From Burkholderiales bacterium (GTDB taxonomy: Bacteria > Pseudomonadota > Gammaproteobacteria > Burkholderiales > Burkholderiaceae_F), in the NCBI GenBank assembly GCA_020355165.1, contig CP070661.1, forward strand, positions 73,744 through 128,898: a stretch of 55,155 nt of DNA, given 5' to 3'. The first letter of the stretch is position 1, and each line of letters starts with the position of its first letter. Made by a program: the position numbers and the translations under genes. Below the pieces are notes generated by a model. That model saw nothing but the letters and a program-made list of their open reading frames with translations. It was not told the DNA's origin and searched no databases. Shown in pieces: positions 32,697 to 43,826 of the stretch.

Positions 32697-34289
32697 ATGG
32701 ATAACGGAGCACTGCAGGCACCCCCCGCGGGCAGCGCCCCGGCACGGCGGTCCCGCCTGCGTCTGCGCCACCTGCGACCTGGCGACTACCCGCAAGTGGC
32801 CGAGTTAATGGCCCGCATCTTTACCGGCATCGGCGGCGAATTCGGCGGCGCGGTACCGGAAGAGCGCTTTCGCGCGATGCTGTCCCGCTTCCCCGAAGGC
32901 CAGATCGCGATCAACGACCGCGGCCGGATCGTCGGCGTCGCCTTCTCGCTGATCATCGACTACCGGCGTTTTGGCGCCCAGCACACTTACGCGGAGATCA
33001 CCGGCGATGGGCAGTTCACCACGCACGAACCCGGCGGCGACGTCCTGTACGGCGCCGACGTATTCGTCGACCCCGCCTACCGCTCGATGCGCATCGGCCG
33101 CCGACTGTACGACGCGCGCAAAGAGCTTTGCCGCAAGCTGAATCTGCGCGCGATCGTCGCCGGCGGGCGCATCCCCGGCTACCACGCCCATGCCGAGCGG
33201 CTGACGCCGGCGCAGTACGTCGAGCTGGTGCGCAAGCGCAAGCTGCACGACCCCATCCTGTCGTTCCAGCTCGCCAACGACTTCCGCGTGCATCGCATCC
33301 TGCGCGGCTACCTTGAGGACGACCGGGAGTCGCACGGCTTCGCCACCCTGATCGAGTGGCAGAACGTCGCCTACGAGCCCCGCCGGGCGACGCTGGTCGG
33401 TGGCCAGAAGCGCACGGTGCGGGTGGGCGCGGTGCAGTGGCAGATGCGCGCGATCGACTCGATCGACGACCTTCTGCAGCAGGTCGAGTTCTTCGTCGAC
33501 TCGGTGTCCGACTACAAGGCCGACTTCGTCGTCTTTCCCGAGTTCTTCAACATCGCCCTGATGGGGCTGGTCGACCAGGCGGAGGCGGCGAAGGCGATGC
33601 GGCGCGTCGCCGACTTCACGCCGCAGCTGGTCGCCGCGCTCGGCGATCTCGCCCTTCGCTACAACATCAACATCGTCGGCGGCAGCCTGCCGGTGCTCGA
33701 CGGCGACGCGCTCTACAACGAGGCGTACCTGTTCAAGCGAAACGGCGACATCGGCCGGCAGCGCAAGCTGCACATCACACCGGTCGAGCGCCGGCTGTGG
33801 GCCCTGCAGGGGGGCAACTCGGTCGCCATTTTCGAAACCGATGCCGGAACGGTCGGCATCCTGATCTGCTACGACGTGGAATTCCCGGAACTGCCGCGCA
33901 TCCTCGCCGAGCGGGGAATGCAGATCCTGTTCGTGCCATTCTGGACCGAGACGAAGAACGGCTTCCAGCGCGTGCGGCACTGTGCGCAGGCGCGGGCCAT
34001 CGAAAACGAGTGCTACGTGGTGCTCAGCGGCAGCGTCGGCAACCTGCCGCGGGTGGACAACGTCAACGTCCACTATTCGCAGATCGCCATCCTCTCTCCG
34101 GCGGACTTCGCCTTCCCGCACGACGCGGTGGTCGCGGAAAGCACGGCCAACGCCGAGACGGTGCTGATCGCCGACGTCGACCTGTCGAAACTGCGCGAGC
34201 TGCACGAGGCAGGCTCGGTGCGCAACCTGAAGGACCGCCGCCACGACCTGTATCGCGTGGCCTGGGTCGGGCCGACGGGACAGTCGTGA
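32697..34289 (+). CDS. GNAT acetyltransferase fused to nitrilase-family carbon-nitrogen hydrolase
   Basis: 530 residues. Residues about 20-220 form a GNAT domain (VDPAYRSMRIGRRLYDAR), and 240-515 a nitrilase-superfamily hydrolase with the full catalytic triad E282, K357 and C391 (ICYDVEFPE). This fusion is a known family of unknown substrate. A GGAG ribosome site precedes the ATG. The C-terminal nitrilase part appears intact, so amidase or amide-forming activity is plausible. It ends two bases before an intrinsic terminator. Confidence 0.9.
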   Translation: MDNGALQAPPAGSAPARRSRLRLRHLRPGDYPQVAELMARIFTGIGGEFGGAVPEERFRAMLSRFPEGQIAINDRGRIVGVAFSLIIDYRRFGAQHTYAEITGDGQFTTHEPGGDVLYGADVFVDPAYRSMRIGRRLYDARKELCRKLNLRAIVAGGRIPGYHAHAERLTPAQYVELVRKRKLHDPILSFQLANDFRVHRILRGYLEDDRESHGFATLIEWQNVAYEPRRATLVGGQKRTVRVGAVQWQMRAIDSIDDLLQQVEFFVDSVSDYKADFVVFPEFFNIALMGLVDQAEAAKAMRRVADFTPQLVAALGDLALRYNINIVGGSLPVLDGDALYNEAYLFKRNGDIGRQRKLHITPVERRLWALQGGNSVAIFETDAGTVGILICYDVEFPELPRILAERGMQILFVPFWTETKNGFQRVRHCAQARAIENECYVVLSGSVGNLPRVDNVNVHYSQIAILSPADFAFPHDAVVAESTANAETVLIADVDLSKLRELHEAGSVRNLKDRRHDLYRVAWVGPTGQS

Positions 34290-34290
34290 A

Positions 34291-34314
34291 AAGGCCGGGC
34301 ACGGGCCCGGCCTT
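34291..34314 (-). terminator. Rho-independent terminator between the GNAT-nitrilase gene and htpX
   Basis: A perfect ten-base stem AAGGCCGGGC with loop ACGG at 34291-34314. On the minus strand it is followed by a T-run (TTTTCAC), so it best serves htpX; on the plus strand the tail is weak. It could act in both directions between two convergent genes. Confidence 0.85.
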
Positions 34315-34341
34315 GTCTCCCAGAAGGGTCGCTCGCCCGGA

Positions 34342-35235
34342 TCAGCGGCCCGCCGCCTGCAGGGCGCGGATGCGGTCCTCGATCGGCGGATGGCTGGAGA
34401 ACAGCGCCAGCAGGCCGCTCGGGCGCGAGTTGATGCCCATGTTCCTGACCTGCTGCGGCAGCTCGCCGGGCTCCATGCCGCCGAGCCGCGCCAGCGCGTT
34501 GATCATCGGCCGCGGCGAACCCATGTAGGCGGCCGCACCGGCGTCGGCACGAAACTCGCGCTGGCGCGAGAACCAGGCGACGATGATCGCCGCCAGGAAA
34601 CCGAGCGCGATGTCGAGCACGATCACGCTCACCCAGTAGCCGATGCCGGGCGCGTCGCTCTCGTTCTTCAGGATCATGCGGTCGATCACCCAGCCGATCA
34701 CGCGCGACAGGAAGATGACGAACGTATTCATCACCCCCTGGATCAGGGTCATCGTGACCATGTCGCCGTTGGCCACGTGCGCCACCTCGTGGCCGAGCAC
34801 CGCGTCGACTTCCTCCTTGCTCATCGACTGCAGCAGGCCGGTGGACACCGCCACCAGGGCGCTGTTCTTCCTGGCGCCGGTGGCGAACGCGTTCGGCGCG
34901 CCGTCGTAGACCGCCACCTCGGGCATGCCGATGCCGGCCTTCTGGGCGTGCGCGCGGACCGTTTCGACCAGCCACGACTCCATCGCGTTGGCCGGACGGT
35001 CGATCACCCGCGCTCCGGTCGACCACTTGGCCACCGGCTTGCTGATGGCGAGCGACAGGAACGAGCCGGCGAAGCCGATCACCAGAGCGAACACGGCCAG
35101 CGCGCCGAGGTCGAGCTGGCGGCCGCTGATACCGGCGAAGTTGATGCCGAAAACGGCGCCGATGATGTTCAGGAACAGCATCAGCACCACGATGATCGCA
35201 AGGTTCGTCAGAACGAACAGCGCGATGCGCTTCAT
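34342..35235 (-). CDS. htpX: Membrane zinc metalloprotease HtpX
   Basis: 297 residues. The zinc motif is H149-E150-x2-H153 in [11 protein letters not shown], with further ligand E about residue 230 ([10 protein letters not shown]). Membrane helices lie near 5-30, 45-65, 165-185 and 195-220. HtpX degrades misfolded membrane proteins at the inner membrane. It is transcribed divergently from the gene at 35514 and convergently with the GNAT-nitrilase gene. Complete and typical in length. Confidence 0.96.
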   Translation of the reverse strand: MKRIALFVLTNLAIIVVLMLFLNIIGAVFGINFAGISGRQLDLGALAVFALVIGFAGSFLSLAISKPVAKWSTGARVIDRPANAMESWLVETVRAHAQKAGIGMPEVAVYDGAPNAFATGARKNSALVAVSTGLLQSMSKEEVDAVLGHEVAHVANGDMVTMTLIQGVMNTFVIFLSRVIGWVIDRMILKNESDAPGIGYWVSVIVLDIALGFLAAIIVAWFSRQREFRADAGAAAYMGSPRPMINALARLGGMEPGELPQQVRNMGINSRPSGLLALFSSHPPIEDRIRALQAAGR

Positions 35236-35513
35236 ACAGTCTCCATCAGGTCGTTAACGGAACGCCGGCAAGTCTACTTGCCGCGCGGGATCGCACCGGA
35301 AAAGCCCCGTTCGCAGTCCTACATTCGCCCACTCCCGGCAGCCGGCGCCAACCGTCGTTCCCGCGCTGTGCGGCTTCGACCGCCGACGTCGGCACGCGTT
35401 CAATCTGTGGGCGCCCTGCCCCCGCTTCAAGCCGGTGCGCGGCGAATGTAGCCTGCCGGCGGCTGGCTAGAATCTGCGGGTTTTCACGAAGGAAGAGCCG
35501 CAGACAGCCCCCG

Positions 35514-36140
35514 ATGAGCCCCGCGTCCTACGAGCGCGCCAACGCCCGCCCGCTGGCGCCGGTGCCACGCCTGATCTTCGCCAGCCGCTGGCTGCAGCTG
35601 CCCCTGTACGTCGGCCTGATCCTCGCCCAGGGTGTCTACGTCTACCACTTCTGGGTCGAACTGGTGCACCTGCTCGGCGCCGCCTTCGGTGACCTGCGCT
35701 CGATCGGCGACCTGTACCGGTCGGTCGGCTACGCGCTGCCGGGTGAAGGACCACCGAAGCTCACCGAGACCGTGATCATGCTGGTCGTGCTGGGCCTGAT
35801 CGACGTGGTGATGATCTCCAACCTGCTGATCATGGTCATCGTCGGCGGCTACGAAACCTTCGTTTCGCGGCTGAACCTCGAGGGGCACCCCGACCAGCCG
35901 GAATGGTTGTCGCACGTCAATGCCAGCGTATTGAAGGTCAAGCTGGCAACGGCGATCATCGGCATCAGTTCGATTCACCTGCTGAAGACCTTCATCAACG
36001 CCGCCAACTTCGACACCAAGACCATCGTCGCGCAGGCCGGCATCCACCTGACGTTTCTGCTGTCGGCGCTGGCCATCGCCGCCACCGACCGGATCCTCTT
36101 CGGCAAGGCACGGCCGCAGGTCGCCGGCGAGGCGCATTAG
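35514..36140 (+). CDS. UPF0114/TIGR00645-family membrane protein (YqhA-like)
   Basis: 208 residues with three to four membrane helices (about residues 29-52, 82-108, 141-162, 174-195). It resembles YqhA and its relatives of unknown function ([12 protein letters not shown] motif near residue 114 is characteristic). Located between htpX and fumarase. The 278-base gap before it (35236-35513) holds the promoters of both divergent genes and nothing else seen. Confidence 0.85.
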   Translation: MSPASYERANARPLAPVPRLIFASRWLQLPLYVGLILAQGVYVYHFWVELVHLLGAAFGDLRSIGDLYRSVGYALPGEGPPKLTETVIMLVVLGLIDVVMISNLLIMVIVGGYETFVSRLNLEGHPDQPEWLSHVNASVLKVKLATAIIGISSIHLLKTFINAANFDTKTIVAQAGIHLTFLLSALAIAATDRILFGKARPQVAGEAH

Positions 36141-36201
36141 CGAGAAACGACGCCGTCGCGCGGCATCCCGGCACTCCCGCACCACCACCTCCGAGGCACC
36201 C

Positions 36202-37725
36202 ATGACCACGATCAAGCAGGCCGACCTCGTCGAAAGCATCGCCGCGGCCCTGCAGTACATCAGCTTCTACCACCCGGCCGACTACATCGCGCACCTGGCG
36301 CGCGCCTACGAGGCCGAGCAGAGCCCGGCCGCCAGGGACGCGATCGCGCAGATCCTGACCAACTCGAAGATGTGCGCCGAAGGGCACCGGCCGATCTGCC
36401 AGGACACCGGCATCGTCAACGTCTTTCTCAAGGTCGGCATGGACGTGCGCTGGGAGGGCTTCACCGGCTCGCTCGAGGACGCCGTCAATGAGGGTGTGCG
36501 CCGCGGCTACCTGCACCCGGACAACGTGCTGCGCGCCTCGGTGGTCAGCCCGCCCGAGTTCGGCCGCAAGAACACCAAGGACAACACGCCGGCGGTGACC
36601 AGCGTGCAGATCGTGCCGGGCGACAGGCTCGAGGTTCAGGTCGCGGCCAAGGGCGGCGGCTCGGAGAACAAGAGCAAGTTCGTCATGCTCAACCCTTCGG
36701 ATTCGATCGTCGACTGGGTCATCAAGACGGTGCCGACGATGGGTGCCGGCTGGTGCCCGCCGGGCATGCTCGGCATCGGCATCGGCGGCACCGCCGAGAA
36801 GGCGATGACGATGGCCAAGGAGGCGCTGATGGACGACCTCGACATGCACGAGCTGCAGAGCCGCGGCCCGCGCGACGATGTCGAGAAGCTGCGCCTGGAG
36901 CTGTACGAGAAGGTCAACGCGCTCGGCATCGGTGCACAAGGTCTCGGCGGGCTGACCACCGTGCTCGACGTCAAGATCAAGATGTACCCGACCCATGCGG
37001 CGAGCAAGCCGGTGGCGATGATCCCGAACTGCGCCGCCACCCGCCACGCGCACTTCGTGCTCGACGGCTCGGGGCCCGTCTATCTGGAGCCGCCGTCGCT
37101 CGACCTGTGGCCGAAGGTGCAGTGGGCCCCCGACTACCAGAAGAGCAGGCGCGTCGACCTGAACACGCTGACCAAGGAGCAGATCGCCTCCTGGAAGCCG
37201 GGCGACACGCTGCTGCTCAGCGGCCGCATGCTCACCGGCCGCGACGCCGCGCACCAGCGGATCAAGGACATGCTGGCCAGGGGCGAGAAGCTGCCGGTCG
37301 ACTTCACCAACCGCGTCATCTACTACGTCGGCCCGGTCGACCCGGTACGCGACGAGGTGGTCGGCCCGGCCGGGCCGACGACGGCGACGCGGATGGACAA
37401 GTTCACCGAGATGATGCTGGCCCAGACCGGGCTGATCGCGATGATCGGCAAGTCCGAGCGCGGACCAACGGCGATCGAGGCGATCCGCAAGCACAAGAGC
37501 GCCTACCTGATGGCGGTGGGCGGCGCCGCCTACCTGGTGGCCAAGGCGATCAAGGCCGCCAAGGTGCTCGCCTTTGCCGACCTCGGCATGGAGGCAATCT
37601 ACGAGTTCGACGTCAAGGACATGCCGGTGACCGTCGCCGTCTCCAGCGACGGCACGTCGGTGCACCAGACCGGGCCACGCGAGTGGCAGGCGAAGATCGG
37701 CAAGATCCCGGTCGCCGTCGAATAG
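36202..37725 (+). CDS. fumA: Class I fumarate hydratase (iron-sulfur type)
   Basis: 507 residues, fused alpha and beta regions. The first cluster cysteine is C66 in ICQDTG; further cysteines lie in CAATRHAHF. It hydrates fumarate to malate in the TCA cycle using an oxygen-sensitive [4Fe-4S] cluster. The protein is full length. The gene follows the UPF0114-like gene by 61 bases on the same strand. Confidence 0.95.
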   Translation: MTTIKQADLVESIAAALQYISFYHPADYIAHLARAYEAEQSPAARDAIAQILTNSKMCAEGHRPICQDTGIVNVFLKVGMDVRWEGFTGSLEDAVNEGVRRGYLHPDNVLRASVVSPPEFGRKNTKDNTPAVTSVQIVPGDRLEVQVAAKGGGSENKSKFVMLNPSDSIVDWVIKTVPTMGAGWCPPGMLGIGIGGTAEKAMTMAKEALMDDLDMHELQSRGPRDDVEKLRLELYEKVNALGIGAQGLGGLTTVLDVKIKMYPTHAASKPVAMIPNCAATRHAHFVLDGSGPVYLEPPSLDLWPKVQWAPDYQKSRRVDLNTLTKEQIASWKPGDTLLLSGRMLTGRDAAHQRIKDMLARGEKLPVDFTNRVIYYVGPVDPVRDEVVGPAGPTTATRMDKFTEMMLAQTGLIAMIGKSERGPTAIEAIRKHKSAYLMAVGGAAYLVAKAIKAAKVLAFADLGMEAIYEFDVKDMPVTVAVSSDGTSVHQTGPREWQAKIGKIPVAVE

Positions 37726-37811
37726 TCGCCCTGCCGCGCGTCGGTCATCGGCGAGCCGCTGACCGGCGCGGTGCGCGACGGCTCACGGGTCGCCGCCGGC
37801 GGCGCCCGGCC

Positions 37812-38717
37812 CTAGGCGGGGAACACGCCCGTGCTCAGATAGCGATCGCCGCGGTCGCAGACGACGAAGACGATCGTGGCGTGCTCGACCTCGGCGGCGA
37901 CCCGCAGCGCGATGGCGCAGGCGCCGGCGGCCGAGATGCCGCAGAAGATCCCTTCCTCGGCCGCCAGCCGGCGCGCCATCGCCTCGGCGTCCGCCTGCGA
38001 CACATACTGCAGGCGGTCGACGCGCGACGCCTCGTAGATCTTCGGCAGGTACGCCGGCGGCCACTTGCGGATGCCCGGGATCTGCGAGCCCTCGGCGGGC
38101 TGCGCGCCGACGATCTGCACGGCCGGGTTCTTCTCCTTCAGGCAGCGCGACACGCCCATGATGGTGCCGGTGGTGCCCATGGCGCTGACGAAGTGCGTGA
38201 TGCGGCCGGCAGTGTCGCGCCAGATCTCGGGGCCGGTCGTCTCGTAGTGCGCCCGCGGGTTGTCGGCGTTGGCGAACTGGTCGAGCACCCTGCCCTCGCC
38301 GCGCGCCTGCATGTCGAGCGCCAGGTCGCGCGCGTACTCCATGCCGCCCCTGGAGGCCGGCGTGAGGATCAGCTCGGCCCCGTAGGCGGTCATGCTCGCC
38401 CGCCGTTCGGCCGACAGGTTGTCCGGCATGACCAGCGTCATCCGGTAGCCCCTCATCGCCGCGATCATCGCCAGCGCGATGCCGGTGTTGCCGCTGGTGG
38501 CCTCGATCAGCCGGTCGCCGGGCCGGATCTCGCCACGTTCCTCCGCCCGCCTGATCATCGACAGGGCAGGCCGGTCCTTGACCGAGCCACCCGGGTTGTT
38601 GCCCTCGAGCTTGCCGAGGATCACGTTGCCACGGTCGGCGTTCTCGGCGGCACCGATGCGCTGCAGCCTCGCCAGCGGCGTATTGCCGATCGTGGCTTCG
38701 ATGCTCGCGTAGCTCAC
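37812..38717 (-). CDS. cysM: Cysteine synthase B CysM
   Basis: 301 residues, PLP enzyme. The PLP lysine is K47 in SVKDR, and TSGNTG provides the phosphate loop. The shorter form without CysK-type C-terminus and the SAMGTTGTIMG motif fit CysM, which can use thiosulfate to make S-sulfocysteine as well as sulfide. Its start overlaps the ComEA-like stop by four bases. Relevant to sulfur assimilation from the thiosulfate this cell probably imports. Confidence 0.93.
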   Translation of the reverse strand: MSYASIEATIGNTPLARLQRIGAAENADRGNVILGKLEGNNPGGSVKDRPALSMIRRAEERGEIRPGDRLIEATSGNTGIALAMIAAMRGYRMTLVMPDNLSAERRASMTAYGAELILTPASRGGMEYARDLALDMQARGEGRVLDQFANADNPRAHYETTGPEIWRDTAGRITHFVSAMGTTGTIMGVSRCLKEKNPAVQIVGAQPAEGSQIPGIRKWPPAYLPKIYEASRVDRLQYVSQADAEAMARRLAAEEGIFCGISAAGACAIALRVAAEVEHATIVFVVCDRGDRYLSTGVFPA

Positions 38718-38986
38718 TTGCGCTTTTCCATGCCGGCGATGGTCTTGCCGTTGACGGTCAGTCCCTGCCGCTGCAGCTGCGCGGCGCGCTTGCCGCGGAT
38801 GCCGCTCACCCGGGCCGCCAGGTCGTTCCAGTCGGAGAAAGGTCGCTCGCCGCGCGCCTGCAGGATTCGCTCGGTGGTGGCTACGCCCAGTCCCGGCAGC
38901 TGCTCGAGCTGCGCGCGGGTGGCCGTGTTGATCTCAAGCGCCGCCGCGGCCGCCGGCAGGAGCGCGAGTATCGGCAGGATGCGCAT
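38714..38986 (-). CDS. ComEA-like helix-hairpin-helix protein
   Basis: 90 residues with a signal peptide (residues 1-16) and a helix-hairpin-helix DNA-binding domain (LEINTATRAQLEQLPGLG). ComEA proteins bind DNA in the periplasm during natural transformation. No other competence gene is near, so a role in competence is possible but unproven. It overlaps cysM by four bases. Confidence 0.85.
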   Translation of the reverse strand: MRILPILALLPAAAAALEINTATRAQLEQLPGLGVATTERILQARGERPFSDWNDLAARVSGIRGKRAAQLQRQGLTVNGKTIAGMEKRK

Positions 38987-38995
38987 GCCGCCAGC

Positions 38996-40168
38996 CTACT
39001 GGGCGTCGAGTTCCTCGATGCGGCGCGGCGGGTAGCTGTCCCAGCTCGTGCAGCCCGGGCACTGCCAGTGGAACTCACGCGCCCGGAAGCCACACTTGCT
39101 GCAGCGATACCGCGCCAGCTTGCGCGCCTGCGCCTGGATCAGTGTGCGCAGCTGCTCGACCGGCGCGTCGCCGAAGCCAGCGGCGGCGCGCGAGCCGAGC
39201 AGCCGCTCGAAACCGAGCAGCGACGGGTGCCGCTGCAGTTCGTCGCGCAGCAGCGCCTCGGCCGCCGCCGGGTTCTCCCACGCCAAGACGCGCGCATGGC
39301 TGACGTCGAGCAGGTCGATCGATGGATGGTCGAGCAGGCTGCGACGAAGGAAGTTCAGCGCCTCGTCGCGGCGCCCGGCTGCGTCGAGCGCGTCGGCAAG
39401 CCGGCCCGCGACCAGCGGCAGGTAGTCGGGGTTCATCTCGCCGACGCCGCGCCAGTGCCCGATCGCCCGCTCGACATCGCCGCGGCGCGCCGCCAGGTCG
39501 CCGGCCAGGATCGCCGCCCGCACCGACCTGCGGTTGACATTCAGCGCCTGCTCGAGATGGCCGGCCGCGTCGTCCTCGTCCTTCGCCGCCAGCGCCTTTT
39601 CGGCCAGCTCGCAGTGGAAGTGCGCGACCTGGGCGTGGCTGCTTTCGCCGGCCTCGCGCTCCAGCCGGCGCGCGACCTCGATCGCCTTGCCCCACTCGCG
39701 TTCCATCTGGTAGATGCGCAGCAGGGCGCGCAGCGCATCGACGCGGTGGCGCGGCTCGTCGAGCAGGCGCGTGAAGCTGTCCTCGGCCCGGTCGAGCAGG
39801 CCACCCTTGAGGAAGTCCTGGCCGAGTTCGGCCAGCGCCTCGGCGCGGCTGCGGGCCGGCAGGTCGGCGCGGTTCAGCAGGTGAGTGTGGATGCGCACCG
39901 CGCGATCGACCTCGCCGCGTCGGCGGAACAGGTTGCCGAGCGCGAAGTGCAGGTCGATCGTCTCCGGGTCGAGCTTGACCACCTCGATGAAGGCGTCGAT
40001 GGCCTTGTCCGGCTGCTCGTTCAGCAGGTAGTTCAGGCCGCGGAAATAGGCACGCGGGCCGCTGTCGGCCTCGCCGCGACGCTGCCGCGCGTCGACGCCG
40101 CGCAGCCACCAGCCGGCTGCGAACAGCAGCGGCAGCAGGACCAGGTACCAGAGCTCGAACTCGATCAT
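38996..40168 (-). CDS. lapB: LPS assembly regulator LapB (YciM)
   Basis: 390 residues. One N-terminal membrane helix (residues 5-23), then tetratricopeptide repeats to about residue 340, then a rubredoxin-like metal site with C356-x2-C359 and C370-x2-C373. LapB controls LpxC degradation through FtsH. It overlaps lapA by four bases. Complete. Confidence 0.95.
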   Translation of the reverse strand: MIEFELWYLVLLPLLFAAGWWLRGVDARQRRGEADSGPRAYFRGLNYLLNEQPDKAIDAFIEVVKLDPETIDLHFALGNLFRRRGEVDRAVRIHTHLLNRADLPARSRAEALAELGQDFLKGGLLDRAEDSFTRLLDEPRHRVDALRALLRIYQMEREWGKAIEVARRLEREAGESSHAQVAHFHCELAEKALAAKDEDDAAGHLEQALNVNRRSVRAAILAGDLAARRGDVERAIGHWRGVGEMNPDYLPLVAGRLADALDAAGRRDEALNFLRRSLLDHPSIDLLDVSHARVLAWENPAAAEALLRDELQRHPSLLGFERLLGSRAAAGFGDAPVEQLRTLIQAQARKLARYRCSKCGFRAREFHWQCPGCTSWDSYPPRRIEELDAQ

Positions 40169-40533
40169 CGGCGCGGTGCCGCGCTGCCGCCGTCACCCGC
40201 GTCGAGTTCGGCCACCGCGCCGGCGCGGCGGGCGACGCTCGCCAGGCGGTCGCCGCCAACCTCGGCCGGCGCGGCAGGTGCCGCGCGCGCGCGCTGCCGG
40301 CCGCTGTCGGCAGCCGCTGCGCGCCGGTGCAGGCGATAGAGCCGCGGCGCCAGCGCCAGCGCCCCGAGCAGCATGCCGAGCAGCAGGCAGCCAAGCATCA
40401 CCACCACCAGGGGCACGCCGTCCCAGGCCAGGTTCTCGCTCAGCCGGACGCTGACCGGCATCGTGTTCTTCAGCGCGAACCAGAGCACGGCGAGAAAGAA
40501 CAGCAGTCGCAGCAGCCAGGCGATGACGTTCAT
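40165..40533 (-). CDS. lapA: LapA-like inner membrane protein (DUF1049)
   Basis: 122 residues with two membrane helices (about 5-22 and 42-66) and a basic, alanine-rich cytoplasmic tail. LapA works with LapB in LPS control. It lies directly upstream of lapB with an ATGA overlap, as in other proteobacteria. Confidence 0.88.
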   Translation of the reverse strand: MNVIAWLLRLLFFLAVLWFALKNTMPVSVRLSENLAWDGVPLVVVMLGCLLLGMLLGALALAPRLYRLHRRAAAADSGRQRARAAPAAPAEVGGDRLASVARRAGAVAELDAGDGGSAAPRR

Positions 40534-40610
40534 CCGCGCGCCTCTCCTTTCGTCGAATCATTCTAAGCGCGCACGCCTCGCCGGCGATCGCGCGGCCGCT
40601 GGCCGAGGCG

Positions 40611-40636
40611 AAAAAAAGCCCCGCACTTGGCGGGGC
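40611..40636 (-). terminator. Rho-independent terminator after ihfB
   Basis: Stem GCCCCGC (40618-40624) and GCGGGGC (40630-40636) with a five-base loop. On the minus strand it is followed by seven T residues (complement of the A-run at 40611-40617). It lies about 20 bases after the ihfB stop. Confidence 0.9.
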
Positions 40637-40656
40637 CGTAGTTCGATTCCCGAACG

Positions 40657-40986
40657 TCAGTCCGCCGATTGCCCGGACGGCGCCGTCTGCTGCCCATTGC
40701 CCTGGTCGACACGGTTGCGAAGCTCCTTGCCAGCCTTGAAGTGCGGCACGAACTTCGCCGGCACGTGCACCCGTTCGCCGGACTTCGGGTTGCGGCCGAC
40801 GCGCGGCGGCCGGTAATTCAGCGCGAAGCTGCCGAAGCCGCGGATCTCGACCCGGCCGCCTTCTGCCAGCGCCTGCGTCATCGTCTCGAGCATGCACTTG
40901 ACCGCCTCGTCGGCATCACGCGGCGGCAGCCGCGGGTTGCGTTCGGACAGGCGGCCGATCAGCTCTGAACGAGTCAGCATCTTCAT
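40657..40986 (-). CDS. ihfB: Integration host factor beta subunit
   Basis: 109 residues. The HU/IHF family fold is clear: [10 protein letters not shown] at the N-terminus, the beta-arm motif [15 protein letters not shown] in the DNA-binding region, and [19 protein letters not shown]. The tail after residue 95 is polar. Met1 or Met3 could start it; the second matches family length slightly better. It follows rpsA by 18 bases as in most betaproteobacteria. Confidence 0.96.
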   Translation of the reverse strand: MKMLTRSELIGRLSERNPRLPPRDADEAVKCMLETMTQALAEGGRVEIRGFGSFALNYRPPRVGRNPKSGERVHVPAKFVPHFKAGKELRNRVDQGNGQQTAPSGQSAD

Positions 40987-41004
40987 GGCAGTCGCGCCCT
41001 TGCC

Positions 41005-42708
<1,704 letters not shown>

Positions 42709-42821
42709 CAATTGACCTTCAATCGCGCCGAAGCCTTGCGCCCCGGCGGAGTTGGACACCACGCGGCCCGCCCAACGGACGCCGCCGCGCACCCTTTGCC
42801 GACCCGCAGCCCTGCCGCGGT

Positions 42822-43478
42822 TCAGCGTTCGCCGTACCAGCGCAGGATCAGTGCGACGACCTGTTCGATGCACAGGTCCGAACTGTCGAGCTGGCAGGCA
42901 TCCTCCGCAGGTCTCAGCGGCGCCGCGGAGCGGCCGCTGTCGCGTTCGTCACGCGCCCTGAGATCCTGCAAAAGGATCGCGATGTTACTCGGGAAACCCT
43001 TTTCGTTCAACTGCTTATGACGACGTTGCGCCCGCGCCTCGACGCTCGCCGTGAGAAACACCTTCAACACGGCATCGGGAAAGACCACCGTGCCCATGTC
43101 GCGGCCGTCCGCCACCAGCCCCGGCGGACGCCGGAAGCCCTTCTGCAGTTCCAGCAGGGCGGCCCGCAGCGGGGCGTGGACGGCGATGCGGGAGGCCATC
43201 GCGCCGACGTCCTCGCGGCGGATGTCCTCGGTGACCTCACGGCCGTCCAGGCTGATCCGCTCGCCGTCGAAGCGCGGCTGAAGGCGCCGCGCCAGCGCCG
43301 CCAGGCCTGCCGCATCGCCGGGATCGACGCCCTCCTCCAGAGCAAGCAGCGCCACCACCCGGTACAGCGCCCCGCTGTCGAGGTAATGCCAGCCGAGCGC
43401 GGCGGCGACGCGCTGCGCCACGGTGCCCTTGCCCGAGGCAGTCGGCCCGTCGATGGCAATCACCGGCGCAGCGCTCAT
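42822..43478 (-). CDS. cmk: Cytidylate kinase
   Basis: 218 residues. The P-loop is G11-P-T-A-S-G-K-G-T19. It phosphorylates CMP and dCMP. Start 43478 has GGGAAAGG before it. It is followed by rpsA, the usual neighbour. Complete. Confidence 0.96.
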   Translation of the reverse strand: MSAAPVIAIDGPTASGKGTVAQRVAAALGWHYLDSGALYRVVALLALEEGVDPGDAAGLAALARRLQPRFDGERISLDGREVTEDIRREDVGAMASRIAVHAPLRAALLELQKGFRRPPGLVADGRDMGTVVFPDAVLKVFLTASVEARAQRRHKQLNEKGFPSNIAILLQDLRARDERDSGRSAAPLRPAEDACQLDSSDLCIEQVVALILRWYGER

Positions 43479-43548
43479 CGACAGCCTTTCCCTATCGGTT
43501 CGATCGACACAATTCACTGGACCTCGGGACCGCCGCACCTAACATATC

Positions 43549-43561
43549 GAGAATCATTCTC
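43549..43561. promoter_or_regulatory. Fur-box-like palindrome before the DUF2061 gene
   Basis: GAGAATCATTCTC is a perfect 6-1-6 inverted repeat. It matches the core of the Fur box (GATAATCATTATC) with two symmetrical changes common in Fur sites. It lies 16 bases before the ATG at 43578, so bound Fur would block the gene. It is also 70 bases from cmk on the other strand. Confidence 0.7.
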
Positions 43562-43577
43562 AATGGCGGAGCCTGCA

Positions 43578-43826
43578 ATGCGAATCCCCTTCTCTCATAG
43601 CCTGGCGAAGACCGGCACCTTCGCCGCTGTCCACTTCACGGTCGCCTTCAGCGTCGCCTACCTGCTGACCGGCAGCGCGGCAATCGCCGGCGCGCTGGCC
43701 GTGCTCGAGCCACTGGCCAATACCGTGGCCTATCTGCTTCACGAGCGGGCATGGGCCCGCTTTACGCCGCGGCTGGCTGCGCCAGTGCCGTCAGTTCAGC
43801 AAAGAATCGCGGGAACGTCTTGCTGA
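43578..43826 (+). CDS. DUF2061-family small membrane protein
   Basis: 82 residues with two membrane helices (about residues 14-31 and 35-56) and the family signature of [15 protein letters not shown] with YLLHERAW. Function unknown. Start 43578 has GGAG at the proper distance; an ATG at 43563 would overlap the Fur-box-like palindrome. The gene converges with aroA and overlaps its 3' end by 65 bases. Confidence 0.82.
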   Translation: MRIPFSHSLAKTGTFAAVHFTVAFSVAYLLTGSAAIAGALAVLEPLANTVAYLLHERAWARFTPRLAAPVPSVQQRIAGTSC

